A stretch of DNA of 9,615 nucleotides, from positions 1-9,615 of the forward strand of contig JAKAZX010000131.1 of NCBI GenBank assembly GCA_021826485.1. Reading direction: 5' to 3'. The translations under genes were made by a program, and so were the position numbers. Positions 1-5,586 of this stretch are shown piece by piece. Source of the stretch: Pseudomonadota bacterium. GTDB taxonomy: Bacteria > Pseudomonadota > Alphaproteobacteria > Acetobacterales > Acetobacteraceae. The notes under the pieces are model-generated. The model was given only the letters and a program-made list of their open reading frames with translations, was not told the origin of the DNA and did no database searches. Within the stretch, counting starts at the first letter, position 1. The number at the start of each line of letters is the position of its first letter.

Positions 1-572
1 CGCGCGATGGCGGCCTGCCAGCGGTCGAGCGGCGCCAGCAGGTCGCCGATCAGCACCACGCGGGCGTGGCGCGGCAGCCTGGTTTCCGGGGGCAGGCCAT
101 CGCCGGCATCCGGCAGGCGGTCCAGCGCCTCGGCCAGCCGGTCGAGGCCGGCGCGGCCGGCCAGTGCCCGCGCGCCCGGCGCCAGCAGCCGCACCCGTTC
201 CCCGCCGCGCAGCAGCAGGGCGGCGAGGGCGAGCAGCAGCAGGCCGGCGCGGTCCGCCTTCTCCACCGGCTGGTCGCGCGACTTCCAGCGCATCGAGGCG
301 CCGCCGTCGCGCCACAGGCAGACGGTCTGCGCCGCCTCCCACTCGGTTTCCCGCACGAAGGTGCGGTCCGACCGGGCGGAGACGCGCCAGTCGATGCGGC
401 TGACCGTGTCGCCCTGGGAGAACGGGCGGAACTGCCAGAAACTGTCGCCCTGGCCGACCCGGCGGCGGCCATGCACGCCCTGCGCGACGGTGCTGGCGAC
501 CCGTTCGGCGGCCACCAGCAGCGGCGGCAGATGGGCGCCCAGCGCCTCCGCCCGGCGGGCGGCGAGGTTCAC
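1..572 (-). CDS. DUF58 domain-containing protein, N-terminal part (runs off the left edge)
   Basis: Reading the minus strand from a GTG at 572 gives 190 open codons and the frame is still open at the window edge, so the C-terminus is missing. The DUF58 core is clear at about residues 40-90: GQGDSFWQFRPFSQGD, then RIDWRVSARSD at about 59-69 and VRETEWEAA at about 73-81. These are the hallmark positions of DUF58 proteins that pair with MoxR ATPases. The GTG overlaps the MoxR stop as GTGA, implying translational coupling and one transcript. Family members of this type are usually about 300 residues and are often followed by a large DUF4159 membrane protein, which would lie outside this window. 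The molecular role of DUF58 is not settled; it is usually discussed with MoxR and von Willebrand A-type proteins in maturation of complexes or envelope stress. The family call is firm; the GTG start is inferred from the overlap and family-like N-terminus. Confidence 0.9.
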   Translation of the reverse strand, partial: MNLAARRAEALGAHLPPLLVAAERVASTVAQGVHGRRRVGQGDSFWQFRPFSQGDTVSRIDWRVSARSDRTFVRETEWEAAQTVCLWRDGGASMRWKSRDQPVEKADRAGLLLLALAALLLRGGERVRLLAPGARALAGRAGLDRLAEALDRLPDAGDGLPPETRLPRHARVVLIGDLLAPLDRWQAAIA

Positions 573-1582
573 CCGATGCGCTCCACCAGCCGGTCGATCA
601 CGCCGGCCAGCGTCAGGCCGGCGGGGGCGGAGAATTTCAGCGCCATGCGGTGGCGCAGCACCGGATGCGCCAGCGCCGCCACGTCCTCCGTGCTCGGCAC
701 CAGCCGGCCGTCCAGCACCGCGCGGGCGCGCACCGCCAGCATCAGCGCCTGGGCGGCACGCGGGCCGGGTCCCCAGGCGACATGCTCGCGCACCGCCTCG
801 TCGGCGCTGGTTTCCGGCCGGCCGCTGCGCACCAGCGCCAGGATCGCCTCCAGCACCGTCTCCCCCACCGGCACGCGGCGGATCAGCGCCTGCGCCGCCA
901 GCAGTTCCTCCGGCGCCAGCGCCTGCACGGCCCGCGCCTCGGCCGCGCCCGTGGTGGCCAGCAGCATCGCCCGCTCGGCCTCCAGGTCCGGGTAGCGCAC
1001 GTCGATCTGCAGCAGGAAGCGGTCCAACTGCGCCTCCGGCAGCGGGTAGGTGCCTTCCTGCTCGATCGGGTTCTGGGTGGCCAGCACATGGAACGGCCGC
1101 GGCAGCGGATGCTCGACGCCGGCCACCGCCACGCGCTGTTCCTGCATCGCCTGCAACAGCGCCGACTGGGTGCGCGGGGAGGCGCGGTTGATCTCGTCGG
1201 CCATCAGCAACTGGCAGAACACCGGCCCGGGCACGAAGCGGAAGCTGCGCCGCCCGTCGGCGCCCTCGTCCAGCACCTCGCTGCCGACGATGTCGGCCGG
1301 CATCAGGTCCGGCGTGAACTGCACGCGCTTGGACGCCATCCCCAGCACCGTCGCCAGCGTCTCCACCAGCTTCGACTTGCCGAGGCCGGGCACGCCCACC
1401 AGCAGCACATGGCCGCCGGACAGCAGGGTGATCAGCGTCTGGTCCACCACGTCGGACTGGCCGAGGATGACGCGTCCGACCTCCCGCCGCACGGCGGCGA
1501 TGCGGGTGCCGAGCGCCTCCACCTCGGCGACGATCTCGGCGCCGGAGGCGGGCGGGGGAAAGACGGCCTGGGTCGCGGTCAT
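569..1582 (-). CDS. MoxR family AAA+ ATPase
   Basis: This is a 337-residue cytoplasmic AAA+ ATPase of the MoxR group, thought to act as a chaperone-like remodelling factor on partner proteins. Visible motifs are Walker A GVPGLGKS (63-70), Walker B LLMADE (125-130), sensor 1 ATQNP (168-172) and the arginine-finger region YPLPEAQLDRF (179-189), followed by the helical lid. Length matches the family. I chose the ATG at 1582 because an AGGA lies six bases upstream. The frame can also open at a TTG at 1609, adding nine residues (MCNASSGPS) that lack family character and a better ribosome site. The gene overlaps the downstream DUF58 gene by 4 bp, the usual MoxR-DUF58 pairing, and is divergent from the DUF1285 operon. 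The family is certain; the client protein is unknown. Confidence 0.95.
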   Translation of the reverse strand: MTATQAVFPPPASGAEIVAEVEALGTRIAAVRREVGRVILGQSDVVDQTLITLLSGGHVLLVGVPGLGKSKLVETLATVLGMASKRVQFTPDLMPADIVGSEVLDEGADGRRSFRFVPGPVFCQLLMADEINRASPRTQSALLQAMQEQRVAVAGVEHPLPRPFHVLATQNPIEQEGTYPLPEAQLDRFLLQIDVRYPDLEAERAMLLATTGAAEARAVQALAPEELLAAQALIRRVPVGETVLEAILALVRSGRPETSADEAVREHVAWGPGPRAAQALMLAVRARAVLDGRLVPSTEDVAALAHPVLRHRMALKFSAPAGLTLAGVIDRLVERIG

Positions 1583-1675
1583 CGACGGTCCTGATGATGC
1601 ATTGCACAAAGCCCCGAGTCACGCATGTTGGTGCGCGCGGCGGCAGGAAAAGTCACGGCGCCAGGCGGAAACGCG

Positions 1676-1701
1676 TGAACTTCGCCACATGAACTTCCGC
1701 C
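1676..1701. repeat. Imperfect direct repeat, possible operator
   Basis: TGAACTTCGCC (1676-1686) recurs as TGAACTTCCGCC (1690-1701). The copies start 14 bp apart and differ by one inserted C. They sit just upstream of the possible promoter of the DUF1285 operon. Tandem half-sites about one and a half helical turns apart can bind a dimeric regulator, but no regulator is identified and chance is possible in this GC-rich DNA. Confidence 0.35.
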
Positions 1702-1707
1702 GGCCAC

Positions 1708-1737
1708 TTTCATCGGACGGGGGGGCCACCCTATATC
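1708..1737 (+). promoter_or_regulatory. Possible promoter of the DUF1285-Nudix-DUF6111-cca operon
   Basis: TTTCAT (1708-1713) and TATATC (1732-1737) are spaced by 18 bp, with seven consecutive G residues (1719-1725) in the spacer. TATATC is one of the few AT-rich hexamers in the region and lies 86 bp upstream of the preferred start at 1824. The -35 match is poor, so this is a tentative call. Confidence 0.3.
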
Positions 1738-1823
1738 GCCGCCTGTGGGCGATGGCTCCGCCGCGATCTGGAGACGACAGAGACGTGAACGACGCCACCG
1801 CCGCGCGGGAGGATGAGCACGCG

Positions 1824-2399
1824 ATGCACGCACTCGAGGCGCCGGCCCCGGCCAGCTCCACGCTGGCGGCGCCGCGGCGGCCGGCGCGACGGCCGGTCGA
1901 ATGCGGCGACCTGCCATTCCTGATCCGCCGTGACGGCACGTGGCTGTATCGCGGCAGTCCGATCGGGCGGAAAGAGTTGGTGTGCCTGTTCGCCTCCGTC
2001 CTGCGGCGGGAGGAGGATGGCAGCTACTGGCTGCAGACGCCCGTCGAGCGCGGCCGCATCGAGGTGGAGGACGTGCCCTTCGTCGCCGTCGAGATGGACT
2101 GGTGCGGCTGCGGGCGCGGCCAGTCGCTGACCTTCCGCACCAATATCGACCAGATGGTGACCGCCGGGCCCGAGCATCCGATCCGCGTCGCCCACGACAT
2201 CCTGACCTGCGAGCCGACGCCCTATATCCGCGTGCGCGGCACCGACACCGCCCCGATCGAGGCGCGCATCTCGCGTGCCGTGTATTACGAGCTGGTCGCG
2301 CTGGCCGAGCCGGGCATGCGGCACTGCCGCCGCATGCTGGGCGTCTGGAGCTGCGGCCAGTTCTTCCCGCTCGGCGAGCTGCCGAACGGCGAGGCGTGA
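1824..2399 (+). CDS. DUF1285 domain-containing protein
   Basis: The product is a 191-residue soluble protein of the DUF1285 family (Pfam PF06938). Solved structures of the family show a repeated two-domain fold with a suggested signalling role, but its function is not established. Family landmarks seen here are CGDLPFLIRRDGTWLYRGSPIGR (about 27-49), the QTPVERGRIEVEDVPFVAVEMDW block (about 71-93), FRTNIDQMVTAGPEHPIRV (about 104-122) and LGVWSCGQFFPLG (about 172-184). There is no signal peptide or membrane segment. Seven cysteines (27, 54, 94, 96, 129, 168, 177), including a C-G-C at 94-96, look more than I expect for the family. The ATG at 1824 has GGAGG 11 bases upstream; a GTG at 1785 would add 13 residues and also has a GGAG upstream. 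It is the first gene of a four-gene operon ending in cca. Confidence 0.9.
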   Translation: MHALEAPAPASSTLAAPRRPARRPVECGDLPFLIRRDGTWLYRGSPIGRKELVCLFASVLRREEDGSYWLQTPVERGRIEVEDVPFVAVEMDWCGCGRGQSLTFRTNIDQMVTAGPEHPIRVAHDILTCEPTPYIRVRGTDTAPIEARISRAVYYELVALAEPGMRHCRRMLGVWSCGQFFPLGELPNGEA

Positions 2400-2408
2400 T
2401 CCCGAGCG

Positions 2409-3062
2409 GTGAATGCCGCCACGCTGCGCGCGCGCCTTGCCGCCCCGCCCGACCCCGCCCCGCTGCCGCCGGCCCGCCCGACCGCGGTCGGGGCCGCGGC
2501 GATCGCGGCGCCGCTTTCCGGCGATGACGCGCGGGACCTGTCCCCCGGCGCACTGACCCCGGCCGCCGTGCTGGTGCCGTTCGTGCTCGGCGCCGCGCCG
2601 GGCGTGCTGCTGACCAAGCGCAACGCCCATCTGTCGGCGCATGCCGGGCAGGTCAGCTTCCCCGGCGGCCGCATCGATCCGGAGGATGCCGACGCCGAGG
2701 CCGCCGCCCTGCGCGAGGCGGAGGAGGAGATCGGCCTCGACCCCGCCCGCGTCGAGCTGCTCGGCCGGCTGCCATCCTACGTCACCGGCACCGGGTTCTG
2801 CATCACGCCGGTGCTCGGCCTGCTGCCGGACGGGGTGACGCTGGACGATCTCGGCCTGTCACCGTCGGCGGCGGAGGTGGAGGCGGTGTTCGAGCTGCCG
2901 CTGTCGGTGCTGCTGGACCCGGCGGCGCCGCAGCGCCGGCGCGCGCATTTCCGCGGCCGCTGGCGCGAGTTCTGGGTCTGGCCGCATCCCGAACACTACA
3001 TCTGGGGCGCGACCGCCGGCATCCTGGTGAATCTGGCGTCGCGGCTGCGCGGGGTGGCGTGA
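2409..3062 (+). CDS. Nudix hydrolase, CoA pyrophosphatase (NudL/PCD1-like) type
   Basis: This 217-residue enzyme probably cleaves CoA or CoA derivatives to phosphopantetheine and 3',5'-ADP. The call rests on the family's extra upstream signature, LLTKR (67-71) and LSAHAGQVSFPGG (75-87), running straight into the Nudix box. In the box, REAEEEIGL (102-110) supplies the metal-binding glutamates. G87 to R102 is one residue longer than in MutT, and the first acidic position is Asp93; both fit NudL-like proteins as I remember them. The C-terminal part, with a WGATAGIL segment near 198-205, also fits. About 50 Ala/Pro-rich N-terminal residues are poorly conserved in type. It starts at GTG 2409, 9 bp after the DUF1285 stop, with no strong Shine-Dalgarno, and ends in TGATG overlapping the next start by 1 bp. 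Substrate is inferred from family motifs. Confidence 0.92.
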   Translation: MNAATLRARLAAPPDPAPLPPARPTAVGAAAIAAPLSGDDARDLSPGALTPAAVLVPFVLGAAPGVLLTKRNAHLSAHAGQVSFPGGRIDPEDADAEAAALREAEEEIGLDPARVELLGRLPSYVTGTGFCITPVLGLLPDGVTLDDLGLSPSAAEVEAVFELPLSVLLDPAAPQRRRAHFRGRWREFWVWPHPEHYIWGATAGILVNLASRLRGVA

Positions 3063-3307
3063 TGCGCTGGGCGGAACTGGCGCTGTTCCTGTCGCCCTTC
3101 GCGCTGTATGGCGCGTGGCGGCTGGCGGCGGCGCGGGCGCAACCGGCGCTGCTGTGGGCGACCGCCGCCGCGGTCGCGGTGCTGGCGGCGGGCACCGTCT
3201 GGTTCGGCCTCGCGCGCCGGCTGGACCGCACCGAAACCTATGTGCCGGCGCAGTGGCAGAACGGGCGCATCGTGCCGGGCCACGGCGTGCCGGCGCGGTC
3301 GCCGTGA
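3062..3307 (+). CDS. Small DUF6111-like inner-membrane protein
   Basis: This gene encodes 81 residues starting at ATG 3062, which shares its A with the Nudix TGA stop (TGATG). Two hydrophobic segments are visible, about 4-20 (AELALFLSPFALYGAW) and about 29-50 (ALLWATAAAVAVLAAGTVWF). A hydrophilic tail of about 30 residues follows, including TETYVPAQWQNGRIVPG. The size, two-helix plan, YVPA...NG tail and position between a Nudix gene and cca match the alphaproteobacterial DUF6111 family. Function is unknown. The conserved slot in the cca operon suggests a constitutive membrane role rather than an accessory one, but this is inference. The last four bases (GTGA) also form the start of cca. Gene reality is well supported by the overlaps at both ends; the family name is somewhat less certain. 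Confidence 0.82.
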   Translation: MRWAELALFLSPFALYGAWRLAAARAQPALLWATAAAVAVLAAGTVWFGLARRLDRTETYVPAQWQNGRIVPGHGVPARSP

Positions 3308-4479
3308 GTGCCGCCCCGGCGCGGCGAATCGCGCCGCCGCCCTTCCTGGCCGACCCCGCGCTCCGTGCCGTGCTGGCCGCATTGCCGGAGGCGCGGGTGG
3401 TGGGGGGTGCGGTGCGCGATGCGCTGGCGGGCCGGCCGGTCGCTGATGTGGACCTGGCGACGCCGCGCCGGCCGGATGCGGTGATCGCGGCGCTGCGGGC
3501 GGCCGGGCTGAAGGTGGTGCCGACCGGGATCGACCACGGCACGGTGACGGCGGTGTCCGGGCATCGCGGGTTCGAGGTGACGACGCTGCGCCGCGACCTG
3601 CGCACCGACGGCCGCCACGCCGAGGTCGCCTTCACCGATGACTGGCGCGACGATGCAGCGCGGCGCGACTTCACCATCAACGCCATGTCGCTCTCCTCCG
3701 CCGGGGAGGTGTTCGACTATTTCGGCGGCATCGGCGACCTTGCGGCCGGACGCGTGCGCTTCGTCGGTGACGCGCCAACGCGGATCGCCGAGGACTATCT
3801 GCGCATCCTGCGCTTCTTCCGCTTCTGGGCGCGCTATGGCGGCGGTGCGCCGGATGCGGCGGCGGTGGCGGCGATCGCGGCGGCGGTGCCGGGCCTCGCG
3901 CGGCTGTCCGCCGAGCGGGTGTGGCAGGAAGTCAAGCGCATCCTGGCCGCCCCCGATCCGCGCGCGGCGGTGGCGCTCATGGCGGACCTTGGCGTGCTGC
4001 GCGCGGTGCTGGCGGAAGGCGCGGTGCCGGCGCGGCTGGACCGGCTGGTGGCCGTGGGCGCGCCGGCCGATCCGCTGCTGCGGCTGGCCGCGCTGCTGGA
4101 CGGCGATCCGGCGGCGCTGGCCGGGCGACTGCGGCTGTCCGCCGCCGAGCGGGAGCGGCTGGAGGCACTCAGGGCCGCGCCGGCGCTGTCGCCGACGGCC
4201 GACGATGCCGCGCTGCGCCGGGCGCTGGCCGGGGAGGCGCGGGACGTGCTGCTCGGCCGCGCCTGGCTCGCCGGCGGCGATGCCGGGCTGCTGGCGCGGC
4301 TTGCCGCCATGCCGGTGCCGCGCTTCCCTCTGCGCGGGCGCGACCTGCGCGCGGCCGGCGTGCCCGCCGGGCCGGAGCTGGGGCGGCTGCTGCATGAGCT
4401 GCATGCCTGGTGGCTCGGCACCGGCTGCACCGGCGATGTGCGGGCGGAACTGGCGCGGCGCACCGCCGCCCGCACCTGA
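3304..4479 (+). CDS. cca: CCA tRNA nucleotidyltransferase
   Basis: This 391-residue class II nucleotidyltransferase adds or repairs the 3'-CCA of tRNAs using CTP and ATP. Motifs seen are the nucleotidyltransferase G-loop GGAVRD (34-39), the catalytic metal-binding pair D48 and D50 in DVDLAT, RRDFTINAM (120-128), and the RNA/nucleotide-binding helix motif RIAEDYLRILRFFRF (160-174). A less conserved, Ala/Leu-rich helical body and tail follow. Length fits the alphaproteobacterial form, which lacks the C-terminal HD domain of the enterobacterial enzyme. The GTG start at 3304 is inferred from the GTGA overlap with the preceding stop; it gives a sensible N-terminus 33 residues before the G-loop. 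It is the last gene of its operon, 100 bp before the transporter operon, with no clear U-tract terminator between. A poly(A) polymerase is the alternative, but the neighbourhood and motifs favour CCA addition. Confidence 0.93.
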   Translation: MSAAPARRIAPPPFLADPALRAVLAALPEARVVGGAVRDALAGRPVADVDLATPRRPDAVIAALRAAGLKVVPTGIDHGTVTAVSGHRGFEVTTLRRDLRTDGRHAEVAFTDDWRDDAARRDFTINAMSLSSAGEVFDYFGGIGDLAAGRVRFVGDAPTRIAEDYLRILRFFRFWARYGGGAPDAAAVAAIAAAVPGLARLSAERVWQEVKRILAAPDPRAAVALMADLGVLRAVLAEGAVPARLDRLVAVGAPADPLLRLAALLDGDPAALAGRLRLSAAERERLEALRAAPALSPTADDAALRRALAGEARDVLLGRAWLAGGDAGLLARLAAMPVPRFPLRGRDLRAAGVPAGPELGRLLHELHAWWLGTGCTGDVRAELARRTAART

Positions 4480-4493
4480 CCCGGGCATGAAAA

Positions 4494-4522
4494 TTGCGTC
4501 ACTTTGGCGCGTCGCATACTGT
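4494..4522 (+). promoter_or_regulatory. Candidate sigma-70 promoter of the ABC transporter operon
   Basis: TTGCGT (4494-4499) and TACTGT (4517-4522) are separated by exactly 17 bp. They lie in the only AT-relieved part of the cca/transporter gap, 57 bp before the start codon. The left arm of the outer inverted repeat (4499-4506) falls at the -35/spacer edge, so a bound repressor there would block polymerase. The -10 match is only moderate. Confidence 0.5.
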
Positions 4523-4566
4523 GCCGGCGGCGGAGCGCCGGCGCCGTCGTGACGCTGGCAAAGTGA
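4499..4566. repeat. Two nested inverted repeats with one shared dyad axis in the transporter leader
   Basis: The outer arms TCACTTTG (4499-4506) and CAAAGTGA (4559-4566) are a perfect 8-bp inverted repeat. The inner arms GCCGGCG (4523-4529) and CGCCGGC (4536-4542) are a perfect 7-bp repeat, extendable by a wobble and a G-C pair. Both are centred at 4532.5. The outer arms bracket the -10 box and end two bases before the AGGGGG ribosome site (4569-4574). It could be a paired operator at the DNA level, or an RNA structure formed in read-through transcripts from cca. There is no U tract after the inner hairpin, so it is not a standard intrinsic terminator. No known riboswitch (including guanidine-I) was recognised. 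Confidence 0.55.
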
Positions 4567-4579
4567 AAAGGGGGCGTGG

Positions 4580-5566
4580 ATGAGACGAGCTGCGTTGAAA
4601 CTGGCTGCCCTGCTGCTCGGCATGGCGGTACTGCCGCTGGTTCCGGCACAGCCGGCGCGCGCGGACACGGTGAAGATCGCGCATTCCACCTGGGTCGGCT
4701 ACGGGCCGCTCTACATCGCCCGCGACAAGGGCTTCTTCAAGCAGAACGGCGTCGATGTCGAGCTGATCGTGATGGAGGACCCGAAGGAACGGTTCCCCAC
4801 GCTGATGGCCGACAAGATCCAGATGATCGCCAGCACCGTCGATACCGCGCTGCTGTACATGAAGCGGCCGACCGACTACCAGTACGTCGTCGCGATTGAC
4901 GATTCGGACGGCGGCGACGGGATCGTGGCGCTGAAGGACATCACCACGATCGCCGATCTGAAGGGCAAGCGCGTCGCGGTGGACGACGGATCGGTGTCGG
5001 ATTTCTACCTCAACGTGCTGCTGACCAAGGCGGGGCTGAAGGAATCCGACCTCAAGACCATCAACATGACGGCGGCCGATGCCGGCGGCGCATTCGTCGC
5101 CAAGCGCGTCGATGCGGCGGTGACGTGGGAGCCGTGGCTGAGCAAGGGCAAGTCGGCGCCGTTCGGCCATCTGCTGGTGGACAGCTCCACCTCGCCCGGA
5201 CTGATCACCGATGTGGTGATCGTCAAGACCGACTGGGCGAAGGCGCACAGCAAGGAAGTCGCCGCGATCGTCAAGTCCTGGAACGAGGCGGTCGCCTCCT
5301 ACGAGGCGCATCCCGACGAATCCATCGACATCATGGCGAAGGGCGTCGGCGGCTGGCTGAAGGACCCGAAGGAGTTCAAGGCGACGCTGGGCGGCATCAA
5401 GTTCTATGACGCGGCGGCCAACAAGGCGTTCTTCGGCACCGCGGCCAAGCCCGGCCCGCTGGCCGGCACGGTGCAGGAGGCGATCGATGTGTGGTCGAGC
5501 CACGGCAAGCTGCAGGTGACGCCGACGCCCGCACAGATGATCGACTTCACTTACGTCAACGAGTGA
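4580..5566 (+). CDS. ABC transporter periplasmic substrate-binding protein, NitT/TauT/SsuA-like
   Basis: This is a 328-residue periplasmic binding protein of the NMT1/SsuA/TauA-like group, which brings a small ligand to the membrane permease encoded next. A Sec signal peptide is plain: Arg/Lys-containing start, hydrophobic stretch about 8-22, and ARA before cleavage at about 28/29. The mature protein opens with the family pattern STWVGYGPLYIARDKGFFK (36-54). Later come LKGKRVAVDDGSVSDF (127-142) and DAAVTWEPWL (178-187), typical of the two-lobed fold. The ATG at 4580 has AGGGGG five bases upstream. Sulfonates, taurine, nitrate, cyanate, thiamine precursors, urea-related compounds and aromatic acids are all carried by members of this group. 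Nothing in the window names the ligand, and no desulfonating or catabolic gene is adjacent. Relatives I associate with urea-carboxylase-linked transporters resemble it most, but that is an impression only. Confidence 0.93.
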   Translation: MRRAALKLAALLLGMAVLPLVPAQPARADTVKIAHSTWVGYGPLYIARDKGFFKQNGVDVELIVMEDPKERFPTLMADKIQMIASTVDTALLYMKRPTDYQYVVAIDDSDGGDGIVALKDITTIADLKGKRVAVDDGSVSDFYLNVLLTKAGLKESDLKTINMTAADAGGAFVAKRVDAAVTWEPWLSKGKSAPFGHLLVDSSTSPGLITDVVIVKTDWAKAHSKEVAAIVKSWNEAVASYEAHPDESIDIMAKGVGGWLKDPKEFKATLGGIKFYDAAANKAFFGTAAKPGPLAGTVQEAIDVWSSHGKLQVTPTPAQMIDFTYVNE

Positions 5567-5586
5567 TGGCGTCAACGAGTGATGGC
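5555..5586. repeat. Perfect 16-bp tandem duplication across a stop/start junction
   Basis: The unit GTCAACGAGTGATGGC occurs at 5555-5570 and again immediately at 5571-5586. It covers the last codons and stop of the binding protein and the start of the permease. Copy 1 contains the TGA stop (5564-5566) overlapping an ATG (5566-5568); copy 2 contains the ATG (5582-5584) that opens the permease frame. Because 16 is not a multiple of three, the first ATG is out of frame with the permease. Confidence 0.95.

Larger units (their letters stand above)
1583..1823. promoter_or_regulatory. Divergent intergenic region between moxR-type and DUF1285 genes
   Basis: This stretch of about 240 bp must hold the promoters for both diverging operons. 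It contains an imperfect direct repeat (1676-1701), a possible plus-strand promoter with a seven-G run in its spacer (1708-1737), and a short dyad TGCA-T-TGCA (1598-1606) close to the moxR start. I could not find a convincing sigma-70 box pair on the minus strand. The DUF1285 reading frame stays open through this region, so part of it may be coding if an earlier start (ATG 1752 or GTG 1785) is used. No RNA gene or riboswitch was recognised. Confidence 0.5.

Noticed and set aside
50..472. Minus-strand frame (140 codons) and plus-strand frames over 7-1191
   Set aside because: They conflict with the DUF58 frame starting at GTG 572, which carries the family motifs and remains open to the window edge.
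1050..1823. Apparent long N-terminal extension of the DUF1285 protein
   Set aside because: The part overlapping moxR is an antisense shadow. Family similarity begins near residue 27 of the version starting at 1824, although a start at 1785 or 1752 cannot be excluded.
1731..2642. Minus-strand frames opposite the DUF1285 and Nudix genes
   Set aside because: They are compositionally shadow-like and antisense to two genes with clear family motifs.
4523..4542. Intrinsic terminator after cca
   Set aside because: The hairpin is GC-rich, but GCCGTCGTG rather than a T run follows it. It is better treated as part of the leader dyad.
4480..4579. Riboswitch upstream of the ABC operon (guanidine-I, TPP or similar)
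   Set aside because: No recognisable conserved core motif is seen, and after a start near 4529 only about 50 nt of leader remain.
3238..4689. Long antisense open frame (483 codons) opposite cca and the transporter leader
   Set aside because: Its sequence is Arg/Gly/His/Gln-rich low-complexity and shows no domain. It lies opposite a gene with all CCA-enzyme motifs and crosses the transporter leader. It is a GC-rich codon-usage shadow.
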